This document shows, piece by piece, positions 1 to 6,859 of a stretch of DNA of 14,916 nt. Within the stretch, counting starts at the first letter, position 1. Every line of letters begins with the position of its first letter. The position numbers and the translations under genes are program-made. The stretch covers positions 1-14,916 of the forward strand of contig JBFYTF010000100.1 of NCBI GenBank assembly GCA_041300865.1, written 5' to 3'. Origin of the DNA: JAAYZQ01 sp041300865 (lineage in GTDB: Bacteria > Chloroflexota > Anaerolineae > JAAYZQ01). The notes beneath the pieces are model-generated. The model saw nothing but the letters and a program-made list of their open reading frames with translations. It was not told where the DNA came from and did no database searches.

Positions 1-2
1 CC

Positions 3-269
3 GGGCAACCGCTGCTCGACTATTACTGCGTGAGCTGCACCCTGTGCCTGGCCGCCTGCCCGACCGCGGCGTTGGGGCCCACCGGGCTGGATCGCGCCCG
101 CTGCATTGGCGAGTTTGCACCGGGCGCGGAGATGGTCGAGCTACAGAAGAGGCTGCTGCACTTTCCCACACCCCACACCCGCTTGCAGTGCGCGGCGTGT
201 GTCACCGCCTGCCCGGTGGGCAAGCGGCTACCCACGCGCTTCTGGGGGCTGGATCCCATCGAGGGTTAA
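3..269 (+). CDS. 4Fe-4S double-cluster protein, QueG-like, C-terminal fragment (5' partial)
   Basis: The reading frame is open from the window edge to a TAA at 267-269, so only the last 88 codons are visible and the true start lies upstream. Two cysteine clusters are seen: a classic ferredoxin motif C-x2-C-x2-C-x3-CP (CVSCTLCLAACP), then a lone Cys in RARCI, then CAACVTACPVGK about 50 residues later. Two [4Fe-4S] motifs with an RCI segment between them match the double-cluster module at the end of epoxyqueuosine reductase (QueG)-like proteins. The protein therefore probably transfers electrons through two [4Fe-4S] centres. The catalytic N-terminal part is missing, so whether this is true QueG (tRNA queuosine synthesis) or a related reductase cannot be decided; the CPVGK second motif fits QueG-like relatives better than QueG itself. 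It converges on the minus-strand M48 protease gene. Confidence 0.75.
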   Translation, partial: GQPLLDYYCVSCTLCLAACPTAALGPTGLDRARCIGEFAPGAEMVELQKRLLHFPTPHTRLQCAACVTACPVGKRLPTRFWGLDPIEG

Positions 270-278
270 GCTGCGCTG

Positions 279-295
279 TTGGGCCGGGTTCCCAA
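279..295. terminator. Weak hairpin between convergent genes
   Basis: TTGGG (279-283) pairs with CCCAA (291-295) around a 7-nt loop, in the 64-bp gap between the convergent iron-sulfur gene and M48 protease gene. There is no T-tract on either strand, so a bidirectional intrinsic terminator is only a possibility based on position. Confidence 0.2.
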
Positions 296-333
296 GGGAT
301 GACAGTCAAGATGCCGAAAGGGATGCCTTCCTC

Positions 334-1203
334 TCATGGCTCCAGGCCTTCGGGTACGCCGTTGGGAAAGACCTCCTGGATGGCTGCTTCTATCCGGCCG
401 ATCCGGTTTTCCGGATTGGGGTGGGTGCTAAAGAACTCGGGCGGACGTGGCCCGTCGGAAGCAGCGGCCAGGACATTCATGACGTCGATCATCGCCCGGG
501 GATCGTAGCCCGTATCGGCCATGAGCTCGACCCCGAACGTATCCGATTGAATTTCGTCTTCTCGGCCGAACTTCATGTTGATTAGCTGTCCGACAATGAG
601 GGCTATCTGGCCCGCTGCCTGGCTGCTCGGATTCTCCGGGTCATAGGTGGCGATGACCACCGCCCCTGTTAACCCCTGGGTAAGCTCCATCTCGGCGATG
701 CGCTCCGCGCTGTGCCGGGCGATGACGTGCACGATCTCGTGCGCCAGAACGCCGGCCAATTGCCCCTCCGTCTGCAGCTCGTCGAAAAGCGCGCGGGTGA
801 TGAACACCTGGCCCCCGGGCAGGGCAAAGGCATTCACCGTCTGGTCATCGGCCAGCAAAGAGAACTCGAAGGGATAGTCCGCCTCCGCCGCGACACTGTT
901 GCGGACCAGCGCCTGGCCGATGTCGTCCATCAGGGCCTGGCTCTGCGTATCGGGATCGAGGCCGCCGAATTCGGATTCCATCTCCGGGACGGCCTGCAGC
1001 CCGATAGCGATCTCTTGCTCTTTGGTGATGCTGATGTACTGGTCCTCCTCAGTCACGGGGTTATAGACCTTCGAGCCAAAGAAAGAGATGAGAGCAAAAA
1101 CAGCCATCGCCAGGCCAATGCCGATGCGCAGGCAGCCTGCGTTCATGCCTCCGCGGGGGCGCGCCCGCTGGCGAACTGTGGAGCCAGATGGAATGCGTAT
1201 CAC
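334..1203 (-). CDS. Membrane-anchored M48 family zinc metalloprotease
   Basis: This is a 289-residue peptidase of family M48 (HtpX/BepA/LoiP-like), probably cleaving misfolded or envelope proteins on the outer face of the membrane. The zinc-binding HEIVH is at about residues 155-159, the third ligand Glu in EIQSD is at about 217-221, and the conserved THP...RI segment lies near the end. The N-terminus is basic, then has one hydrophobic helix at about 27-43, reading as a signal anchor or signal peptide. I chose the GTG at 1203 because an AAGGAGG at 1209-1215 lies 5 nt upstream of it. A TTG immediately before (1206) is too close to that site, and an ATG at 1146 would give a signal-peptide-like start behind a GGAGG that sits too close. 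The gene starts 82 bp downstream of the small membrane-protein gene and is probably cotranscribed with it. Confidence 0.88.
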   Translation of the reverse strand: MIRIPSGSTVRQRARPRGGMNAGCLRIGIGLAMAVFALISFFGSKVYNPVTEEDQYISITKEQEIAIGLQAVPEMESEFGGLDPDTQSQALMDDIGQALVRNSVAAEADYPFEFSLLADDQTVNAFALPGGQVFITRALFDELQTEGQLAGVLAHEIVHVIARHSAERIAEMELTQGLTGAVVIATYDPENPSSQAAGQIALIVGQLINMKFGREDEIQSDTFGVELMADTGYDPRAMIDVMNVLAAASDGPRPPEFFSTHPNPENRIGRIEAAIQEVFPNGVPEGLEP

Positions 1204-1285
1204 CAAACCCTCCTTGTGTTCTGATTGACCCGAGATCTAGGCCGCGCTGTTGTACCGTGCCGGTCGGCTGCTCTGTGCGTCGCCA

Positions 1286-1783
1286 TCAAGCGGCCGGCTC
1301 GACAGGCACATACTCTTCCTCTTCCAGAAGCTCGTAGGTGAGCCCAACGACGGCGCCAAAGGTCACGTGGGCCAGCAGCAATATCCAGGTGCGTAAAGGA
1401 AATACCCAGGGGAACAGAAGCGACATCGTCCAGAAGTTGATCAGGTAGAATGCCAGTCCCAGGAAGGCGCCGCCCAGCGTGCTCAGGAGCCATCCCCAGC
1501 GGTGAACGACGAACGCCACGATGCAGGCATAGAAAACGGACAGCAGCAACAGGACTACCAGTGCTACCAGGGGAATCAGCAAGGTGAAAGACTCGGGGGG
1601 TGGGATCACCGATGGCCCAAGAACGAGGGACGCGATCAGCCGCACGTACACCCACGGGTCACCGAGGATGAGCCACGGCAGGATGATACTCACCAGGAAG
1701 AAAAGCAGCCCACCGAGGATCCCTGCCCATATGGCGGCCTTCCAGTCGACGACTTGACGCATTCCGAACCGAGGCTGGCTCAT
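1286..1783 (-). CDS. Small four-helix integral membrane protein, function unknown
   Basis: This 165-residue protein is almost entirely hydrophobic, with four predicted membrane segments at about residues 17-39, 67-93, 98-122 and 132-150, and an acidic tail (ELLEEEE). A PPP turn sits near residue 61 between helices one and two. It resembles a widespread family of uncharacterised small membrane proteins that carry a glycine-rich first helix and an INF motif in the third helix; I do not know a proven function. The ATG at 1783 is preceded by AGGGGGAG at good spacing. It is the first gene of a likely two-gene unit with the M48 protease, which raises the possibility that the two act together in the membrane (inference). 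Confidence 0.8.
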   Translation of the reverse strand: MSQPRFGMRQVVDWKAAIWAGILGGLLFFLVSIILPWLILGDPWVYVRLIASLVLGPSVIPPPESFTLLIPLVALVVLLLLSVFYACIVAFVVHRWGWLLSTLGGAFLGLAFYLINFWTMSLLFPWVFPLRTWILLLAHVTFGAVVGLTYELLEEEEYVPVEPAA

Positions 1784-2170
1784 CCAACTCCCCCTCTCTG
1801 CTTACGTGGCAGTGCACCCCGATAGGGATTCCTGGTCCAGGTGCTTTTGACCTCCACTGCCCCTGCTCTGTCCGGCTACTCTAGTGACCGCTGAACACCC
1901 GAAGGCGGCGTCACACGGGCAGAATTTACTCTGTCTGCTCCATTATATCACCAACTCGTGGTTGTTCTTGCCGGAGCTGGTTAGATTTATGTTGCGTATG
2001 GTTGGTTTGGTTGGAGATGTCTCGCTTGGCAGCTCGGTCTCTTGCAGGCAGAACCGTAGCTGGCATGGCGGGGGGCGGCCACGACGAGGGAATGAACCGG
2101 CGCATGGGCGCCGTTGCCGCTAGCGTCGAGAGTCCTTGACGGCCAGAGGGATGCTCGGCGAGCGCCCCTC
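1784..2170. other. Intergenic region without a supported gene
   Basis: This 387-bp stretch holds the extended -10 promoter for the genes to its left. It also holds a hairpin at 2098-2113 (CGGCGC, loop ATGG, GCGCCG) downstream of the aldo/keto reductase stop. The hairpin has no T-tract, so it is at best a weak terminator. A short TTGGT-rich tract lies around 1998-2013. Open frames here have unconvincing composition and no ribosome binding site. Confidence 0.5.
1942..1950 (-). promoter_or_regulatory. Extended -10 promoter for the membrane protein/M48 unit
   Basis: On the minus strand a perfect TATAAT (1942-1947) is preceded by TGA, giving the extended -10 form TGnTATAAT. No good -35 hexamer is found 16-18 bp upstream, which is tolerated by extended -10 promoters. 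Transcription would start near 1935, leaving a leader of about 150 nt before the ATG at 1783. Confidence 0.4.
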
Positions 2171-3022
2171 TCAGAAGATCTGCCCGTACTCTTCCGCTGT
2201 GGCCATGAGCTCGGCCTGCTCCGCAGCGTCCATGGGCGCAAAGCGCTCGGCAGCGTCGAGGATGGCCGGCAGCAGGCGAGCGTCGCCGGCACTGATCGCG
2301 CCGGTTACCGGCTGCGACAGGGCAAAGCCCAGGGCCTGCTCCACAGCGCGCGGCTCATCGAACGGCTCGTACCAGGTGTTGTAGCGCTGCTCGCGGCCAT
2401 CCCAGGGTCCCCGCGCCACGGCCTTGATGGCCATGCTGCCCACGTCTTTAGCCGCCGCCCGCTGCAGCAGGGTCTCTGCCTGCCGCCGGTACTCGTCGTC
2501 GGCCCACATCTTGAAATTGACGGGGAAGAGGATGCTGTCCATGTCAAAGCGGTCGAGAGCCGACATGAGGACCGCCGGCGCCTCCCAGCCATGGGAGGTG
2601 ATGCCGATGTAGCGGGTGAGCCCTTCACGGCGAGCGTCCACAATGGCTTCCAGGGAGCCCCCCGATGCAAAACACTGCTCCAGCTCGTCCATCGTGGTCA
2701 CGGCGTGGAGCTGAAACAGGTCAAAGCGGTCGATGCGCAGTCGCTCCAGGGAGCCGTGGAGCTCGTCACGGGCCTCCTGCCTGCCGCGCAGCTGGGTCTT
2801 GCAGCCGACGAAAAAGTCCGCGCGATGGCTTTCGAGCCACGGCCCCAGGCGCAGCTCAGCCTCGCCGTAGGATGGTGCCACGTCGATGTGGTTCACGCCA
2901 CGTGCAAGGAGTAGCTCCATGGTCTCGTCGGTCTCACGCTGGTCGGACCAGCCGACGGCAAAGGCGCCAAAGATGACAACCGTGCTCATGTGCCCGGTGC
3001 GTCCAAAGCGGCGTGTCTGCAT
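2171..3022 (-). CDS. Aldo/keto reductase
   Basis: This 283-residue protein belongs to the NAD(P)H-dependent aldo/keto reductase superfamily, soluble TIM-barrel enzymes that reduce carbonyl groups. The catalytic tetrad is visible: Asp47 and Tyr52 in HIDVAPSYG, Lys75 in FVGCKTQ, and His106 in LFQLH. The substrate cannot be named; the sequence looks like the broad bacterial AKR/oxidoreductase group rather than a characterised subfamily. The ATG at 3022 is chosen because GGGAGGG lies 4 nt upstream and the protein then begins with the usual MQTRRFGRTG start of the family. A frame extension to 3067 has no matching ribosome site and would run across the predicted transcript start. It is transcribed divergently from the radical SAM gene. 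Confidence 0.9.
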   Translation of the reverse strand: MQTRRFGRTGHMSTVVIFGAFAVGWSDQRETDETMELLLARGVNHIDVAPSYGEAELRLGPWLESHRADFFVGCKTQLRGRQEARDELHGSLERLRIDRFDLFQLHAVTTMDELEQCFASGGSLEAIVDARREGLTRYIGITSHGWEAPAVLMSALDRFDMDSILFPVNFKMWADDEYRRQAETLLQRAAAKDVGSMAIKAVARGPWDGREQRYNTWYEPFDEPRAVEQALGFALSQPVTGAISAGDARLLPAILDAAERFAPMDAAEQAELMATAEEYGQIF

Positions 3023-3057
3023 GATGCCCTCCCGTTCATTAGATCCAGGTTGGAGCC

Positions 3058-3086
3058 AGTATAGCACGCTTGCCGACAGGCGTCAA
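3058..3086 (-). promoter_or_regulatory. Sigma70-like promoter of the aldo/keto reductase gene
   Basis: On the minus strand TTGACG (3081-3086) and TATACT (3058-3063) are separated by exactly 17 bp, each matching five of six consensus positions. The predicted start near 3051 gives a leader of about 29 nt to the ATG at 3022. This supports 3022 as the start, since the longer frame would begin upstream of the transcript. Confidence 0.65.
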
Positions 3087-3259
3087 TGGCCGGCAGGGCC
3101 TGACTGGTGCTTGCCGGCGACGAAGCAGTGGCTCCGCGTAGGCCTGCGCTCTTTTGCAGGGCGGGCCGGCAGCCGGCTGTCAGCCCACCCGATAAGCTGT
3201 CAAGCACCCGCGTGCGAAGGGCGCCGCTCTTGAGGCAAGCATTGCGGTGTGCCAAAGCG

Positions 3260-3289
3260 TGGACAGGGGGTGGCCATTGGGGCTATAGT
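3260..3289 (+). promoter_or_regulatory. Sigma70-like promoter of the radical SAM gene
   Basis: TGGACA (3260-3265) and TATAGT (3284-3289) are spaced by 18 bp, each matching five of six consensus positions. Transcription would start near 3296, about 20 nt before the ATG at 3317, which fits the GAGGAG ribosome site between them. It faces away from the aldo/keto reductase promoter about 175 bp to the left. Confidence 0.6.
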
Positions 3290-3316
3290 GCAGAGAGCAG
3301 CCCGAGGAGCAAACCC

Positions 3317-4828
3317 ATGAAAGTCAAGATGATCCTGCCGGCCCTGACCGAAGCGCACAGCCCATACTGGCGGCCCATCAAGTACTCGCTCTTTCCGCCG
3401 CTGGGCCTGGCCACACTCGCCGGCTACCTGGCCAGCGACGACGAGGTGGACATCCATGACGAGCACGTCGAGGGGCCGGCCGGCCTCGGCGAGCCGGACG
3501 CACAGGGCGAGCCAGACCTCGTGGCCATCCAGGTCTATATCACCTCGGCCCGCCGCGCCTACCGGCTGGCCGACGGCTACCGGGCCAGGGGCGTGCACGT
3601 GGCGCTGGGCGGTCTGCATGTGACATCGCTCCCGGAGGAAGCCGCCCGCCATGGCGACACCATCTTTCTCGGTCCGGCGGAGGAAGCCTGGCCTCGCTTT
3701 CTGGCCGACTTTCGGGCAGGGTGCCCTGGCAAAGTGTACCGCTCCCGGGTGCGCACGCTGGAGAACCTGCCCCCCGCCCGTCGGGATCTGATCAAACGGC
3801 GCCTCTACCTGGTGCCCAACTCCCTTGTCGTCTCCCGAGGGTGTCCCCATGCCTGCGATTTCTGCTACAAGGAGGCCTTCTACCAGGGTGGGCGGTCCTT
3901 CTACACCCAGGCGGTGGACGATGCCCTGGCCGAGATCGAGCGGCTGCCCGGCCGCCACCTCTACTTCCTCGATGACCACCTCTTTGGCAACGCGCGCTTT
4001 GCGGCAGCGCTCTTTGACGGAATGAAGGGCATGGGGCGGCTGTGGCAGGCCGCCAGCACCGTGCAAACGGTTCTGCGCCCGGGCCTGCTGGAGAAAGCCG
4101 TGGCCTGCGGGCTGCGCAGCCTGTTCGTCGGCTTCGAGACACTCGAGTCCGGCAACCTGCGCTCGCAGCACAAGGTTCACAACCTGGACCAGGACTACCG
4201 GGCTGCGGTCCGCCGCCTGCACAGGCTGGGTGTGATGGTCAACGGCAGCTTTGTGTTTGGCATGGACGGTGACGACGAGACGGTGTTCGACCGCACGGTA
4301 GAGTGGGCCATCGCCCAGGGGATCGAGACTGCCACCTTTCACATTCTGACGCCTTACCCGGGCACGGTGCTGCACACACGGCTGGCCGCCCAAGGGCGGA
4401 TCACGACGAGCGATTGGGACTTTTACGACACGCGCCACGCGGTTTTCCAGCCGTCGAGAATGGAGCCGCACATCCTGGAGGAGGGCTACCGGCGCGCCTA
4501 CGAGGACTTTTACCGCTGGGGCTCAATCCTGCAGGCCGCCGCGGTCAAGTCGTCGTGGACCGAGCAGCTGCGACACGTCGCCTACGCCGCGGGTTGGAAA
4601 AAGCTCGAGCCGCTGTGGGACTGGGTGATCCGCGCCGGGCGCGTCTCCGGCATGCTGCCACTGCTCGAGACCGTGCTGGCCGGCCAGGGTCGCCGGCGTG
4701 CTAAGGGAGAGCCAAGCCCCGGGTCCACTGCCATGACAGTGGGCACAGAGCCACGGTGCCGGCCGGTCCTGCAAGCTTCGGAGCTGCACGCGGTCGGGGA
4801 GCAAGCTCAGAGGCCGACTCGAGTGTGA
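3317..4828 (+). CDS. B12-binding domain radical SAM protein
   Basis: This 503-residue protein has the two-part layout of class B radical SAM enzymes. Residues 1-140 form a Rossmann-like cobalamin-binding region ending in the family-typical VALGGLHVTSLPEEA and LGPAEEAWP segments. A radical SAM barrel follows, with the [4Fe-4S]-binding Cys176, Cys180 and Cys183 in RGCPHACDFC. Such enzymes use S-adenosylmethionine and often cobalamin for methyl transfer or rearrangement at unactivated carbons; substrates range from lipids and hopanoids to tetrapyrroles and natural products. None can be assigned here. The last 50 or so residues are polar, low in conserved features and possibly disordered. The ATG at 3317 is preceded by GAGGAG 7 nt upstream and by a promoter only about 30 bp upstream, so a 70-codon upstream extension of the open frame is rejected. 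It is a single-gene unit, convergent with the gene at 4969-5643. Confidence 0.9.
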   Translation: MKVKMILPALTEAHSPYWRPIKYSLFPPLGLATLAGYLASDDEVDIHDEHVEGPAGLGEPDAQGEPDLVAIQVYITSARRAYRLADGYRARGVHVALGGLHVTSLPEEAARHGDTIFLGPAEEAWPRFLADFRAGCPGKVYRSRVRTLENLPPARRDLIKRRLYLVPNSLVVSRGCPHACDFCYKEAFYQGGRSFYTQAVDDALAEIERLPGRHLYFLDDHLFGNARFAAALFDGMKGMGRLWQAASTVQTVLRPGLLEKAVACGLRSLFVGFETLESGNLRSQHKVHNLDQDYRAAVRRLHRLGVMVNGSFVFGMDGDDETVFDRTVEWAIAQGIETATFHILTPYPGTVLHTRLAAQGRITTSDWDFYDTRHAVFQPSRMEPHILEEGYRRAYEDFYRWGSILQAAAVKSSWTEQLRHVAYAAGWKKLEPLWDWVIRAGRVSGMLPLLETVLAGQGRRRAKGEPSPGSTAMTVGTEPRCRPVLQASELHAVGEQAQRPTRV

Positions 4829-4968
4829 ATGCGATGGCCACCCGGCAGCAGCCATGATCGGCGCCTCAGAGCATCTGCGCTCGTGCCCGCACTTCCGCCA
4901 GCTTGCCGTCGTGACCCTGTCGGCCAGGACCCAATCGCGGTCAGCGCCGCCAATCTACACTTTCCGTT

Positions 4969-5643
4969 TTATCCCTTCACCGGCGCGGGTGCCTGGATCG
5001 CGTAGCCGAGCTGCTTGAATAGCGAGACGGTGTCTTCCGCGCTCCACCAGTCGACGATCTTGCCCTGGCGGATGCGCACGAAACCAAATTCGGCCCACAT
5101 CGCTGTGCGCCCGTACCGGACGTTGTGCCCTTGGTTCTCGGCGTGATAGGCCACCAGGTCGCCGGATTCTATCACGTTCACCACGCGGGCTTGGAGGTCA
5201 GGCCACTCCTCGAGGTACTCGCGGGTGCCGGGCTCAAGTAGATGGTAGGGAAATTGGAAGCCTTGCACCAGGCCGCGCTCTAGGGTGATCTCGTGCTCTC
5301 CTTCTGCCCGTCGCACCCAGACAGTGAGCGAAGTGCCCAGCGCGCCCTGGCCCCAGGTAGGCTGACGCAGCTCGTCAAAGGTAGTCCACGTGCGCTCCCC
5401 GTCCAAAACCCGCAGGATCTCATCGCCGACCATGAGTTTGCCCTCGGCCGGGCTGCCCGGTTTTACTGCCTGGATGGCGACCTTGACCCCACTGCTGTCG
5501 TCGATCATCACCCCCATGCCCACGTAGGGAGTGCCGTGGCCGACAAAGTCCTCGCTGAAATACTTGGGGAGCAAGTCCGGGCGTTTCTGGTTGATTGCTT
5601 CATCGAAGTAGCCACGCAGGATACTGCTATTGGTTTGGGTCAT
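4969..5643 (-). CDS. SnoaL-like protein with an inserted PDZ domain
   Basis: This 224-residue protein shows an unusual layout. Residues 1-38 look like the first helices of a SnoaL/ester-cyclase fold (ILRGYFDEAINQKRPDLL, then FSEDFVGHG). Residues 40-124 read as a PDZ domain: a GMGV opening, VQ-like strands, then PGSPAEGKLMVGDEILRV, the hallmark PDZ segment. Residues 130-213 return to the SnoaL pattern, with EEWPDLQARV, IESGDLVAYH, FGFVRIRQGKIVDWW and LFKQLGY. SnoaL-like proteins are small cone-shaped folds including polyketide cyclases and proteins of unknown activity; PDZ domains bind peptide C-termini. No signal peptide is seen, so it is probably cytoplasmic. The ATG at 5643 has AAGGAG 7 nt upstream. 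Function is unknown; the domain reading is mine from motif order. Confidence 0.8.
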   Translation of the reverse strand: MTQTNSSILRGYFDEAINQKRPDLLPKYFSEDFVGHGTPYVGMGVMIDDSSGVKVAIQAVKPGSPAEGKLMVGDEILRVLDGERTWTTFDELRQPTWGQGALGTSLTVWVRRAEGEHEITLERGLVQGFQFPYHLLEPGTREYLEEWPDLQARVVNVIESGDLVAYHAENQGHNVRYGRTAMWAEFGFVRIRQGKIVDWWSAEDTVSLFKQLGYAIQAPAPVKG

Positions 5644-5769
5644 TTCACGCTCCTTTCTTTTCCTGTAATTGGCGTTTCAATGACTGGGTCAACGAGGGAT
5701 CATCAACTGCAATTCGTGGGACCTTGAGCACAGCAATGTGGCTGCAGGTGCTGGTGCACCGGCAGTATC

Positions 5770-5798
5770 ATTATGCAACACAGTGCACTTCCTGTCAA
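5770..5798 (-). promoter_or_regulatory. Strong sigma70-like promoter of the SnoaL/PDZ gene
   Basis: On the minus strand a perfect TTGACA (5793-5798) and CATAAT (5770-5775, five of six) are 17 bp apart. Transcription would begin near 5763 and leave a leader of about 120 nt before the ATG at 5643, long enough to hold regulatory structure. Confidence 0.6.
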
Positions 5799-6107
5799 GT
5801 CGCAGGGCAATAGCTGTTGCCATTCTCATTTTGGGGGGTAGAGCAGTTCTCCGCGCCAGTTAGGGAGCTGCGTACGGAGCCTGACGAGTAGAGCGAGAAG
5901 GCCAAGTGCCCGGAGTTGCGCACGAGACAGGCGTGAAGCAGACTGGCGAGGGCTGCGGTGCAAACCGGCTAACATCGCCTGGAACTTCACGGGCTTTGCC
6001 ACTGTTCATCCCTCCAACGTCTCCAGCACTGCCCTTCCTCCTCCTCATCACCCCCTATCATATCACATAAACCATACTGAGAATGGCTTGGAGTTTCGTG
6101 AAGGGGA

Positions 6108-6136
6108 TTGCCCGTTTCTCCAAAAGGCTGTATAAT
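6108..6136 (+). promoter_or_regulatory. Sigma70-like promoter of the two-component/acyltransferase run
   Basis: A perfect TATAAT (6131-6136) lies 17 bp downstream of TTGCCC (6108-6113, four of six). Transcription would start near 6143, about 27 nt before the ATG at 6170. No comparable promoter was found between the following genes down to 12039, except a possible one before 9013. Confidence 0.65.
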
Positions 6137-6169
6137 CAAGGGTGATCGGGTTCGCCAGAGGAGGGACGT

Positions 6170-6859
6170 ATGAGTAGCGCTGGGGAGACGATCAAGGTCC
6201 TGATCGTAGACGACCACGCCATTGTGCGCCAGGGCCTGCGAACCTTTCTGGAACTGCACGATGACGCGTCCGAACTGCCCATACAAGTGGTAGGCGAGGC
6301 CGCCAATGGCGTCGAGGCAGCGGATCAGGCCGAGCTCTGCCAAGCCGACGTTGTCTTGCTCGACCTGGTCATGCCCGAAATGGACGGCGTCCGGGCCACT
6401 TCCGAGATCCTCAGGCGCAGCCCACACTCGCGGGTGATCATTCTCACTAGTTTCGGCGACGACGAACGGGTGTTGCCGGCCATTCGGGCCGGCGCGCAGG
6501 GGTACTTGCTCAAGGACATTGCCCCCGTTGAGCTGGTACGGGCAGTGCGCGCGGCCTATCTCGGCCATGTCCAGCTACACCCGAACATCGCCCGCACACT
6601 CTTGGCAGCGGTTGCGGCTCAGGGCGCGACCACCGCTGTTCGCCCGGCCTCGTCCACGGAACTGACGCCGCGCGAGCTCGAAGTCCTGCGCCTCATCGCC
6701 GCCGGATTCAACAACCACGAGATCGCCGCGAAGCTGGTCATCAGCGACAAGACGGTCAAAACCCACGTCAGCAGCATCCTCGGCAAGTTGCACCTCGAGG
6801 ACCGCACGCAGGCTGCCATCTACGCCCTGCGCCATGGCCTGGCTGCGGATGAGAGCTGA
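6170..6859 (+). CDS. NarL/FixJ (LuxR-type) response regulator
   Basis: This 229-residue transcription factor has an N-terminal receiver and a C-terminal LuxR-type helix-turn-helix. In the receiver the acidic pair Asp14-Asp15, the phospho-acceptor Asp65 (VVLLDLVMP), Thr93 and Lys115 are all present, so it should be phosphorylatable. The DNA-binding domain spans about residues 164-225 and has the usual LTPRELEVLRLIA and KTVKTHVSSILGKL segments. It is the first gene behind a consensus-like promoter, with GGAGGG 5 nt before the ATG. Its stop codon overlaps the start of the kinase gene by one base (TGATG), pointing to translational coupling and a cognate pair. It probably controls this operon and/or envelope genes when phosphorylated (inference). 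Confidence 0.95.
   Translation: MSSAGETIKVLIVDDHAIVRQGLRTFLELHDDASELPIQVVGEAANGVEAADQAELCQADVVLLDLVMPEMDGVRATSEILRRSPHSRVIILTSFGDDERVLPAIRAGAQGYLLKDIAPVELVRAVRAAYLGHVQLHPNIARTLLAAVAAQGATTAVRPASSTELTPRELEVLRLIAAGFNNHEIAAKLVISDKTVKTHVSSILGKLHLEDRTQAAIYALRHGLAADES

Larger units (their letters stand above)
5644..6169. other. Divergent intergenic region with two promoters
   Basis: This 526-bp gap separates the minus-strand SnoaL/PDZ gene from the plus-strand regulator operon. It holds one promoter for each side, annotated separately, and a small GGCAA/TTGCC hairpin near 5806-5821. Open frames in it lack ribosome sites and family resemblance. The middle part (about 5830-6100) shows nothing I can name. 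Confidence 0.5.

Noticed and set aside
1884..2123. 79-codon plus-strand open frame
   Set aside because: No ribosome site, no family resemblance, and it crosses the likely promoter region of the minus-strand genes.
3107..3316. 70-codon N-terminal extension of the radical SAM protein
   Set aside because: The extension is low in structure, lies upstream of a good promoter, and the ATG at 3317 has a ribosome site and a typical family N-terminus.
3200..4471. 423-codon minus-strand open frame
   Set aside because: Antisense to the radical SAM gene, which has clear motifs, a promoter and a ribosome site. The antisense protein has none.
5860..6051. 63-codon minus-strand open frame in the regulator intergenic region
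   Set aside because: No ribosome site and composition unlike the neighbouring genes; nothing supports translation.
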